NCBI GenBank assembly: GCA_000697665.1
Contig: KL197724.1
Coordinates: 1 to 64,000 of the forward strand
Direction: 5' to 3'
DNA length: 64,000 bases
Origin: Jaapia argillacea MUCL 33604
Taxonomy: Eukaryota > Basidiomycota > Agaricomycetes > Jaapiales > Jaapiaceae
Shown here one piece after another: positions 29,780-39,775 of the stretch (its first letter is position 1; every line of letters begins with the position of its first letter). The notes beneath the pieces were generated by a model. The model searched no databases. It was not told where the DNA came from and saw only the letters and a program-made list of their open reading frames with translations. The translations under genes were made by a program, and so were the position numbers.

Positions 29780-30035
29780 CTCACATGCACTTCGGTCGAT
29801 GTGCGTTGGCCAATACTTGCGCGTCCTCCCGCATGCATCCGTTTGCTCCATGCACGCCTACTCTCTCGCATGTGCCTGTTTCCTCGTGTGTACCCTCTTG
29901 CGTTGCGCGTGCCTATGTCCTTGCGTGTACCCTCGCGCGTTGTGTGTACCCTCTTGCGTTGTGCGTGCCTCTTCCCATTGCGCGTGCCTTCCTTTGCGCG
30001 TGCCTATTCACTCCACGCTACCATACATCCGTATG
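29780..30035 (+). repeat. Cryptic GCGTG/TGCC-rich repeat inside the element
   Basis: An irregular run of GCGTGCC, GTGTACCCTC and TTGCG words, all variants of one another, lies between the gag-like and polymerase parts. It looks like a degenerate minisatellite. Confidence 0.7.
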
Positions 30036-30270
30036 CCTGCTTGCCGCATACCAAACATATCATCAATGTAATACTTTGTGCACCAATCCAGGCTGATCAA
30101 CGCCTTGCAGTACCCAAACAACCAGTTGCGAGTGGTGGTCCACCACGACGAGGAGGGCAATCCTCCAGGTCGCAAAGCTCGTCTGATAACCGCTGAAGGT
30201 CACGTTCACCAGACCACACATACAGAGGATCATGCCATCAGCATTCTCCTATAGATAAGGGATATTCTAA

Positions 30271-32558
30271 TTGACGGTCGGATTTTCGTTCTGGCACAGG
30301 TCCATCTGGTTACGCTGCCTGTGCCGTCTGCCTCAGGCGTCACCAGCATGCTATCATGGAGTGCAATGCACCAATGGTCTGGAATTCCGCCCATCCAACA
30401 ATCTCCCAAAGACTCAACAAATCTCTTGTCCTCCGGGATGGACGGCCCCTCTGCCTCGACTGGCAGCGTTCAATCGGATGTACCAACACTCACCACGATG
30501 CCTGGCATATCTGCTCTGGATGCAGTCAGTCATCACACGGAGCTCAGGAGTGCCCTCGAGCAGAGAAGGCACCAAGCATGCCAACCGTATGATCCGGACG
30601 CTTGGGAGAGACTTCTACGAGAAACTGGGTTATGGGCGAGATACGATTATATACCTACAGGTTTCCAAACTGGATTCCATCTCCATATTCCTGAGATCCT
30701 CTGTACACAGACTCCACCGAACAAGGATTCAACCAATGAGTTCAACGAGGAATTTCAACAGATCATTGCGTTGGAGATCGCCAAGAAGCGATACTTCGGT
30801 CCGTTATCTCGTGGAGGCGTCGAAGCTCTCATTGGACCATTCCAGTCTTCCCCTCTCCCCATCATTCCAAAGCCTGGAAAACCTGGGTGCTTTTGCGTCG
30901 TACAAAATTACTCATTCCCCCATACAACTTCTGTTGCCTTCCCGAACCCATCCATTAATTCTACTATTGATTCCAACAATTTCCCCAGTACCTGGGGAAC
31001 ATTCACAATCATTTCATTACTCATTTGACGCCTCCCTCCTGGATCACAAATGGCTACACAAGATGTTGCAGAGGCCTACCGCACCATACCATTACATCAC
31101 ACGCAATGGGCAGGGTCTGTTGTTTGTGTCACCCACAGTAGCTTTTGTATTGACACTTGCACCTGCTTCGGTGTCACTCCTTCGTCAGGTGCCTATGGAT
31201 GTGTGGCAGATGCGGGAGCTGATCTCCATAGGTCCCGAGGCATCCTTCCTCTCTCCAAATGGGTTGATGATCACGTGTTCTTCTGCATTCTCCAGAAGTA
31301 TTTGGCAGCCTATAACCAACGGCATCTGGAATGGCACCAAGAGATCATGGCACATGGAGGGCGACACCATGATGGAGGTCGCCTATGGTTTGGTGGTCAC
31401 ATATATCCTGACGGAACCCTCAACGAGTTTGATGAAGACTGTAGATTTCCATGCCAAGACCTTTCTTCCCAATCACCCCGATCTGAAGAAGACCAACGCT
31501 TCACATATAACTTTGACGACATCAATCGCTTCTCGGGTAAACTGGGTATTCCATGGGAACCTTCCAAAGATGCTCCCTTTGCGCCATTGTCCACATACAT
31601 CGGTTTCATCTGGAATTTGGAGAAGCTCGTTGTCACTCTGGCCAATGATAAGAAAGCAAAATATCTTGCTGCCATCAAGGAATGGGATGCGGAAGCGACA
31701 CATACACTCCACCAAGTACAGAAGCTATATGGGAAACTTCTACACTCGTGCCTGGTCGTTCCAAGCGTACGAGCGTACCTCACCAGGTTGGAGGCCATGC
31801 TCGCAATCTGCAATAACCATCCTTTCATGCTGCATTCCCCCATCAGAACAGTCAAAGGAGATCTTCAATGGTGGCGTGAAACCCTCAGTAAACCGATCCT
31901 CAGTCGACCTATCCCAGGCCCGGTTGAGCTCATCGACCTTGGTGCATTCTCGGATGCTTCATTGGGGATTGGTATTGCCATCATCATCAAAGGTTATTGG
32001 AGAGTGTGGCGACTCATCCCAGGATGGCAAACACTCAACGGCAAGCAAGATATTGCATGGGCCAAAGTGATTGGGTTCGAATTCCTCATTCGAGCGATCA
32101 TTGGGTCTTGCAACCCTAAATGCAACTTTAAGCTCTATGGTGACAACAAGGGAGTTGTTGAGGGTTGGCAGAATGGAAGAAGTCGGAACAATGCTGTCAA
32201 TGGGGTCTTCAAACAAATCCACACTATCCTCAACAAGGCAAGGATGTCAGAAGCGATCTACTCAGCTTACGTTCCCAGTAAGTCGAACCCAGCGGATGGA
32301 CTGTTGAGAGGAATCTACCCCTCCCAGAGTCTCCTCCTCGCTCCAATTATACTCCTGCCTGATCTTGAGAGGTTCCTTATCGACGCCACCGAACCATTTA
32401 GTGCAACCAAAATTCACCTACACCAAAGAGGCATCAAACCCCGACCCCTTGCCAAATGCCTTACAACTCCTCTCACGGACACTGGTACGCGCAAACACAA
32501 TACCACCTCCATTACCCCCAAACGTTCCAAACGCGGTAGATTTACATGGGAAGCATGA
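30271..32558 (+). mobile_element. DIRS-like element: reverse transcriptase and RNase H
   Basis: Typical RT words can be read: GPFQSSPLPIIPKPGKPG, QDVAEAYRTIPLH, and WVDDHVFF at the catalytic site. The RNase-H-like part follows (FSDASLGIGIAIII, IGFEFLIRAI, LYGDNKGVVEGWQNG, YVPSKSNPADGLLRG). Part of the broken element. Confidence 0.85.
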
Positions 32559-33756
32559 CGGAGATCCGACTCGATTTACCGCTGACATCACCTTGGTAAC
32601 ATCCGAATCAGTGGGGAAACCACGTCCATATCACAAAGGACTCATTCCCATGGCCTTGCCTGCTCATCCTCACTGCCTTGCGTGCGACTGTCTTCGGTTA
32701 TGGATTCCGTCCACTCGACGGTCAGCCGAAGATAGTTACGGGTCACTCAACATTTCAGATGCAGATTTGGATCGAGTTCTCGCTGTCATCAATGTCTCAT
32801 GGGCATCCGGTACTCGAGAAACCTATGGCTCGGACTTATTGATTTTTCACATTTTCTGTGACATTCGTGAGATTTCAGAGGCACAACGCTGTCCCGCGAG
32901 CTCCATCTTAATGTTGACCTTCGTCTCAAGTTGTGCTGGATCATACTCAGGGAAGACACTAGCGAACTATTTCTTTGTGATCCGAGCATGGCATACATTG
33001 CACAGACAACCATGGCAGATGAATCCTACGGAGATGAAGGCCATACTTGATGGTGCATCCATCCTCGCCCCTCCTACCTCAAGAAGGCCCAAGAGAAAAC
33101 CATTCACCCCAACCCTCATCTCTTCGATTCAGGACCAGTTGGACCTTTCGACCCTGTTAGATGCAGCAGTGTATGCATGCCTGACCACAACATTTTGGTG
33201 TGCTGCCAGGGTTGGCGAATTCACTCTTCCATCCTTGAAAGCTTTCAATCCCCACGTTCACATCAAACAATCTGACATACGTAACAGCGAAGATCACCAT
33301 GGATTACAGGTCACGGTCTTCACCCTACCCTTCACTAAGTGCTCTGCTGAAGGCGAGGAGGTGTACTGGGCACGTCAAACTGGTTCATTCGACCCCGAAG
33401 CTGCCTTAGACAACCACTTTGCAGTCAATAACCCTCCTTTGCATTCTACCCTTTTTACCTGGAACCACCTGCATGGACCTCGGCCCCTTACAAGAACCGA
33501 ATTTCTTAAACGGCTGAGCACTGCATCTAGCGCCCTCGGTGTCGAATCATTGAAGGGCCATGGTATCCGAATTGGAGCAACTCTCAAGTACCTTCTGCAA
33601 GGTGTTCCGTTCGATGTCGTCAAATCCATCAGCCGGTGGAGCAGCAAGGCATTTACACTGTATTTGCATCAGCATGCCATTGTGATGGCCCCGTACATTC
33701 AAGGAACTCCCATCCTGGAGCCTTTCACGCGTTACACAATGCCGCCGCTGCGTTGA
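32365..33756 (+). mobile_element. DIRS-like element: tyrosine recombinase
   Basis: An open stretch overlapping the end of the RNase H part, as is usual in this order. Catalytic-type positions are visible: Arg in AARVGEFTLPS, His-x-x-Arg in GHGIRIG, Trp in SRWSSKAF and Tyr in TLYLHQH. Part of the broken element. Confidence 0.85.
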
Positions 33757-33930
33757 TCATGATGGTGTGTTCTCCGCCCATTTCCTAAAAATTTCGGGAG
33801 TCCAATCTTCGCTTGACGCGTCACTGGGCTCCTACCAGTTGGGTATCACAGCTCATATCAGACTCTTCATCCTTAGATCCAGACAGATGTTTCTGGTTGA
33901 AAAACCCTTCGGGTTTTTGCCCATACTCAC

Positions 33931-34174
33931 CTAGCTTGCGCTCACTCGCATGTCCACGGACAATACTATGTACTTCAATTAATATCTTAATTGGACCTGC
34001 AGGTCAAGCCCATAGCTATCGTACGCATAGAGCTGCAATGGGGTCATTGGGGTCGTTCGGCTTCGGGTATGCAAAGTGTTGTTATTAGTAAGGTATTTCC
34101 ACCTTCATCGGAAGCATTGGAAGATCAACGGATTATTCATGCAACATAAATCGGCGAATTCATGTCATCAAGAG
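33931..34174. other. Flank between retroelement and inverted F-box-like copy
   Basis: No gene. AT-rich with a short inverted repeat (CAATTAA/TTAATTG). It may still contain the right tip of the retroelement. Confidence 0.35.
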
Positions 34175-34680
34175 TCAATTCGGAGGTGAGGATGGTGGGT
34201 GCCAGGGGATAATAGAAAGCAAGTTTGGGGATGTGCTGCGAGAGACGGCTGTTATGGAGAGGCAGTTAGCCGGACAAGATGATAGGTCCACATATTCCGG
34301 GGGATAGATACAGTGTCCCAAACGCTCGATGACCTTGGCGAGGCCAAACGGATGAACCCATGCAACAGGTGGGTGTAAAAAATTGCCTTGGGGGAGCACC
34401 AGGCGCACATGTGTCAAGGAAGAGACCCATTGGCGAATATCGTCAAGAAGATCGCGGGCGACTCTTCCCAGCCAGCCCCTGTCTATATAATGTTTAGTCT
34501 TTTCAAGTCTGCCACCAGCTCGGAGGGTCCAGGGAAAAATCGAGGCGCGGAGGACCGCGGAAGTAGGTGGGGGGAGAGATACATTGAGCTGTTGGACAAG
34601 ACGGATGTGAACCCTAACTGTGGCGGGGGTGTCCCAACGCCGAGGTGAAGTGTGAGGGTGGTGAGGCCTGATCATTCACC
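34175..34680 (-). pseudogene. Middle fragment of F-box-like gene (copy E)
   Basis: The frame 34675-34175 contains the central part of the family only: DDIRQWVSSLTHVRLVLPQG and VAWVHPFGLAKVIERLGH match copies B-D, while the first ~65 residues are the family sequence read in a wrong frame. The F-box-like start and the C-terminal motif are missing. It lies downstream of copy D in the same orientation. Confidence 0.8.
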
Positions 34681-34852
34681 ACACACTGCTTACTCGCTTT
34701 CTCGGTCTACTTTAAATATCAGCGCTGAGGAGTGGCAGTGGCATGACCACTTCGATCTTCCCTCCCCCTCCGACGCCCCTCCAAAGCCACCACGAGTCAT
34801 CGGTTGAGCCCGATGCTCTCCCGTCCCAATCATCTGAATCCTCACCCCAATG

Positions 34853-36081
34853 TCAATCTTCTTCATCTAAAATTTCGTGTTCATTGATCCGCCCACTATC
34901 CATCAACGGTGTGCCACTGTGAAGATGGGGAACAACGGAGGAACGAAGTACCCCCATTAGTTGATAAGATCGACGACCATGGGATAGTACATACTCTTTC
35001 GCAGCCCACCAACCCTGACCCCCCCGAGACCTCTCCCACCAGAGCTCCTTCTCCCGCGTCAACCCGAAGGGAATCACACCAGGCCCGCGGTCCAAGGCAC
35101 CATCGACCAAGTCAAGTTTGACTTTGGAAGAGTCTATGAGCTGTCTGATATCCTCCCAACTTACAGGTGGACCTAGACCCACGTATGCCGACTTCTGCGC
35201 TGCTGACCTAGAGGCAAGCTGTTTTCTGGGAGCCCTTCCGCCGGTACCTCTTAAGATTATCACAGGGGCTTCGTAAAAGATGGAGACGACGATGACGTGC
35301 CGGAGAGACTTCAGAAGCTCTACGCCAGAGTCCGGGCGATCGATACGGTGTCCCAAACGCTTGACGGCCTCGGCAAGGCCAAACGGATGAACGAATGCAG
35401 CAGGTGGGGGTAAAAGCGTCATGGGTGCCACAAGGCGTAAATGTGTCAAGGGGCGTATTGTTGAATATCGTCGAGAAGAGCATTCGCGATTTGCCGTTCC
35501 CAGCTGCCCCCCGCATATGTAATGTTTAGTCGCCTCAAGGCTGGAATCGAGGTGCCACGGAAAAATCGAGGCTCGTCGGATCGTGGAAGTAGGTGGGGGG
35601 AAAGAAGTATATTGAGCTCTTGAAGAAGAGGGAGGTCAACGCGAATTCGTGGCGGGGTTGTCCCTGGGCCGAGGTAAAGTGTGAGGGTGGTGAGGGATGT
35701 GTCGACGAGTTCAAGGATCTTGTTGAGCGTGCGGGAAATATTTTGAGAGAAATCATCTCCCCTCCGCATATTGGCGGTTGGATGGAGGACTTGAAACTCG
35801 AAATTGGATAAATTAACGAATAGGTGCTGGACGTGTCGCTGGCCACAAGATTGTCGAGTGAGGAAAAGAAGGAAGTTTTCCAGTCGATAGAGGTCGTGGA
35901 TGTCGGAGGAAATATATGGAGCATGAATGCGAACAGGATGAGACGCATCCTTGAAGGACTTGGAAACGAGGGGCAGGTGCTTCCCGGCCGCGGCGGAGCC
36001 ACCCTCGAGGACTTGGGTGAATATTTTACCCCAAACCTCGACAGGACAACGCTTCAGAGCACCTTCGCTGGTGTTGCCCAT
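34853..36081 (-). pseudogene. F-box-like gene (copy D) with a 4-bp deletion
   Basis: It starts at ATG 36081 (MGNTSEGALKRCPVEVWGKIF) and keeps the F-box-like N-terminus, the leucine-rich part and the C-terminal block (VSWEDIRQLIDSSKVKLDL, GGQGWWAAKEY). Where copies B and C read GCCCCTTCCTT, this one reads GCCCCTT, four bases fewer. The frame stops at DDIQQYAP and resumes in another frame at MTHLRLVAP. Apart from this it is nearly complete, so it is a recent pseudogene or a sequencing error. The shared last intron (TAC|GTACTA...TTCACAG, with TCAACTAAT) is present. Splicing would give a stop after WHTVDG. Orientation is opposite to copies A-C. Confidence 0.78.
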
Positions 36082-36109
36082 TTCGGACCAGGTTCGGCGA
36101 CGAATTGAA

Positions 36110-36498
36110 GAATCAGAGAGAGAGAGAGACAATTATTGGGGCTGTCGAGGCTCTGTAGTGGTGGTTGCACTGATGAATTTCCAAGTAGTGTGACAATGTC
36201 GTGTGACGAACTCAACCTGGTCCGCTCACCACGACCACTTCAAGCGCATATAAGAAAATACAGTCCGTCCACACAACCTGGAGTATCACTAAGTCCTGCT
36301 ACCCTACCCCCTCTATAACGATAACTTATTCGCGAACCAGCAACATCCCGTAAAGTCACTAGATGTGCTTGTGAGAAGTCTCTAGGCATCACCAAGCAAC
36401 TTCTGAGGTCTCTTGCGAGCACCTTCAGATGCGGTATGGTAGGGTGCGTTCACTCATTCCTAACATCTCGCAGGCCGCCCTTATTGACATTTTTGTCG
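36110..36498. other. Upstream region of copy D; nothing else seen
   Basis: Contains a short (GA)n run near 36116-36129 and no supported gene. Confidence 0.4.
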
Positions 36499-36745
36499 TC
36501 AGGCTGTCTCTACGTACCCGATTCTCTGATTCCTATGTTCCATGAAATTTGTCCCCCATTGCGCGGCAAGCCTCCTTCGTGAGGCAAAATAGTGTGGATC
36601 CTTGAACGCGAAAAACAAATTGGCGATGAAAGTCCTCTTCCTTGTGGGGTCCGTGGAATTTAGGATCGTGTCGAGTGGATGAGGGATACTATGATTCAAT
36701 GGGTGGGAGAGGAACTGGAAGATGGCCCAAAGTTCGCGCTGGGGT
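36499..36745 (-). pseudogene. Unrecognised coding-like relic
   Basis: The minus strand reads STPQRELWAIFQFLSHPL, SIPHPLDTILN, TRKRTFIANLFFAFKDPHY and RRRLAAQWGTNFMEHRNQR without a stop for about 80 codons, then ends. The amino-acid composition and lack of low complexity look like a genuine protein fragment. No start or further exons were found upstream (a stop precedes it). Family unknown. Confidence 0.4.
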
Positions 36746-37826
36746 GTCGAGCCTCACGGTTTCTGATCGATGAGCATCGAGGGAAATCGCAATAGCGTCA
36801 TCCTTTCTCCGTGGGATCACATTCTGGTTCACCATTTTACGCTTCTTCTCCAACTCTTACTACCAATGTCACACCTTTGGCTCACCGATGTCCTCCTCAA
36901 GATACTGCCCACCCCAGATCGGGCTCAATCCAAATCACATCCCATGTCTTCCGCATACTCTCCACCGTACCTCTGTCATCCTTCGCCAAATCGGCTCCTG
37001 GCTACGTGTCCTTCACGGGTCACTCTTCGAGAATATGACCGTCCTTACGACCCCAACCACTATTCTCAGGGAAACTTAGGGAAGCACGTCCCGAATGGAA
37101 TTGTCGAGTCCAGGGGTGTACAATGTCGGATTCACTGCTTCACCCGGATATTGGCGAAAAATCGGAAAGTGGTGCGACACCTTCCTCATACGTGTCGGTG
37201 AGTGTCGTTAATCGCCCATTGTCTAAAAGTCCCCGTTAAAGTTCATCTTCCAGCGTTTAATATGTTTCTCGGAGACCCACCAACTGAGCGGTACACCTCC
37301 TCCCTCACGACAAGCCATCCCACCTTCCCCCCGCCCATCCATCCCACTCCTTTGCATCAGACCTTTACCATCGCAACAAGAACTAGAATATACGTAGCAT
37401 CCTCTCTTTCTGGGCCAAGGAAATCCTGGGGGCGGGTCGTTGAAGCTAACCGACACTTCACCCCAGGATCTCCTGAATTTTGATTTACGCTCATTTCTCG
37501 TTACCATCTCCGTCAGCTCGTGGATAACTTCAGGATTTGGAGCTGTTGGAACATCCCTTGAATTTGTGTCTAGTTTGACTAGTTTTGGTGTTCGAAAGTT
37601 ACTCCGAGGGCGCTCCTCGCCTCTTAGCGAGTACTAGCACACTCAGACTGTCCCTGCTCTTTTTGACTTGCCTTGCATTCCTTTCTCGCCATCGGCGACA
37701 AATGGTGGACGCCAGCCAATTTGTACGTCGATCATATGCCGCGTGACCGATCGCGGAGTTTTAGCAGTGAGCAAGACTCATTGTCCCCTTGCCACTGATC
37801 GACACTCGGCTCCGCATGGACGACGA
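36746..37826. other. Intergenic; nothing supported
   Basis: Several short open frames exist but none has domain-like content or paralogues in the window. Confidence 0.4.
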
Positions 37827-37833
37827 TATAAAA
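37827..37833 (+). promoter_or_regulatory. TATA box of the oxygenase gene
   Basis: TATAAAA lies 54-61 nt before the ATG at 37888 and about 130 nt before the in-frame ATG at 37959, a fitting distance for the core promoter of this gene. Confidence 0.6.
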
Positions 37834-37958
37834 CTTCCATCGTCTTGATGCGAGGCTAATTCCCTGAACTCAACCACCATATTGTCATGTCTTCATTTGA
37901 GGGCTCCACCCTAGTTAATGTTGGCTCTCGTCGTCAGCGCTCACCTTCCCCTGAAACC

Positions 37959-39511
37959 ATGTCGGTGGACACCAAGTCTCCTGCCTCGAAGCCTCTCAAC
38001 GAGAAAGGACGTGTCGACGGAGGGGACACGTTGACAGCGGCATTCGCAAAGGTTCGAACTTCGTAGATCGGTTCCGAACCCATACTCACCTCACCGTCTA
38101 CTTTAGCCTCCTCTTACTGGAGTCTCTGGACTCCGTACAGCCCTGGACTTGCAAGCGGCCCTCAGAGAAGCGACAGGATTCTCCATTGGCAGTTGCAGAA
38201 CAAAGATTCGTGCTCTCCGTCACACTGCCGAGCGATACGGTGGTTCTGAGGTCGAATATGACAGTGACGAGGAGTCGAAACCTGAGGTCAGTCAATAAGA
38301 GCCACCATCCCACGAATTACCCTCATAGATCACAACAGCTTTTGATCAACCACAACCTTCTTGAGGGACTGGCACCGTTATACAAGCGGTTCAGTACCAC
38401 TAAGCGGTGCGGTCGATTAGGACCGATCAAACTCCGAATTACCCGCGCCGGATGTGCTTTCGATGGTCAAATCACCCATGACGAGAGTCGCAGTGAAACT
38501 AATGCTCGTTTATCGCAGTGGTTCGAGCACGCCTCTGTATCCGGTTATGGCGATGTCCTTGCTCAGGAAACTAAATTCAATGAGGATGTTCGAAATGCTC
38601 GCGAGATCCCAGCCTTTGAGTTTTTCGTTGAAGAAGACCTCCTCGAGTCGATCAAGTCTTGCTGGGCGCAGTCCTTTCACCCTAGCAATGTTCGGGTCGA
38701 ACCTTACAAAATCCATCTGTACGGACCTGGAGGCCATTTCCGCCCACATCGTGATACCCCCTCTACCAACCTCGTTGGCACGTTCCTCCTCGGGTTGGGT
38801 GATTCCACTTACGGCCGTTACCTCAATGTCGACGGGATGAAACTATCAGCTGAGGGAGGCACGTGGTGCGCCTTCTTCCCAGACGTCGTACATTCCGTGG
38901 AACGTATCCCTCAAGGTTACAGAGCGGTCATCGCATTCAAAATATTCCGCGCCGTCGATGATCCACGATCTCTTTGCAACATCCCGGACGAATATCGCTC
39001 ACAAGTAGACAAAGTTTTCGATCAACTCAAACTTCCTATCGGTATCTTTCTCGACCGCAAGTACTGTATGGGAACGACGGAGTTGAGCGGTCTAGATGCC
39101 TACCTCGTTCAGTGCGCGGAATCTCGCGCTCAGAATGGAGACTTTGCAGTTCATGTCCTGCCGGTAGTCACCAAAGGGTGGGCGCAATGGTGGACGGATG
39201 GTACAGAGGGGGAAGACAGTTTTTCCGCCTCGGTGTTTCCATTCACGGATGCTCATGTTGACGGTGCGCTCGGCAGGGATGATGGGGAAAAGCAGAAGCG
39301 CCGCGACGTATTCAAGAACGTCAGGGACGTTCCGTTCTACGGTATTGATTGGGAAAGTTCGACGATTATCTGGAGAGAAGAACTCGACGAGGCGGTCAAT
39401 ACTGTGGGTAACGAGGCAGAGGCGTATAAGGAGGATAGCGTGTATTTTTCCTACGCTCTTCTCATTCTCCCTAGCTCTGGAACGGCGGGAGAAGGAAGGC
39501 AGAGCAATTGA
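37959..39511 (+). CDS. 2OG-Fe(II) oxygenase (prolyl-4-hydroxylase-like)
   Basis: Exons are 37959-38051, 38107-38286 and 38339-39511, with introns of 55 and 52 nt; the product is 481 residues. The double-stranded beta-helix core carries EPYKIHLYGPGGHFRPHRDT (HxD iron ligands), GTFLLGLGDST and FFPDVVHSVERI (distal His), followed by a YRAVIAFKIF strand with the usual basic residue for 2-oxoglutarate. Such enzymes hydroxylate proteins or small molecules with O2 and 2-oxoglutarate; the substrate is unknown. An earlier ATG at 37888 opens a frame (MSSFEGS) that is one base out of phase with the conserved SRRQRSPSPE segment, so I use the in-frame ATG at 37959. The paralogue at 39776-41469 begins with that segment, so the N-terminus here may be shortened by a one-base loss. 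Confidence 0.85.
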
Positions 39512-39775
39512 TTAATAGATGCTTATGGATGCCTAAGCACGATCCTTCATCATTCCGCGTGATGCGTCAACTTCGCTCCCATTTGCCCCCCAGATCAAAT
39601 GCTCCGTCTCTTGCTCTCGAGTCCTGTGACTGTCGTCTGGAAGCTCTGAGTACTAATGAGAATCGTCGAGGGTTGTGGATGAAATTGTTGATGGTGTTAC
39701 ACACGAGAGTCCAGTCACAATGGCGCACGACATCTCCCTCTGTATATTTCTAAACTACGTCAATATCATTTCCAG

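Larger units (their letters stand above)
28640..33930 (+). mobile_element. DIRS-like tyrosine-recombinase retroelement, broken
   Basis: A plus-strand element of about 5.3 kb with the part order gag-like protein, reverse transcriptase plus RNase H, then tyrosine recombinase. That is the hallmark of DIRS-order elements, which integrate by recombinase rather than by an integrase. No long terminal repeats were seen, as expected for the order. Ends are approximate: a short hairpin (AAAAACCC/GGGTTTTT) near 33902-33920 and a CAATTAA/TTAATTG pair near 33976-33995 lie close to the right end. It is broken, with roughly three or four breaks, but all parts remain easily readable, so it is a fairly young fossil. 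Confidence 0.85.

Noticed and set aside
29775-30196. Cys/Ala-rich open frames in three frames
   Set aside because: They come from the cryptic GCGTG repeat inside the retroelement; all three frames are open because of the repeat.
28640-33930. LTR retrotransposon (Gypsy/Copia) instead of a DIRS-like element
   Set aside because: No long terminal repeats and no aspartic protease or DDE integrase words; a tyrosine recombinase follows the RNase H part.
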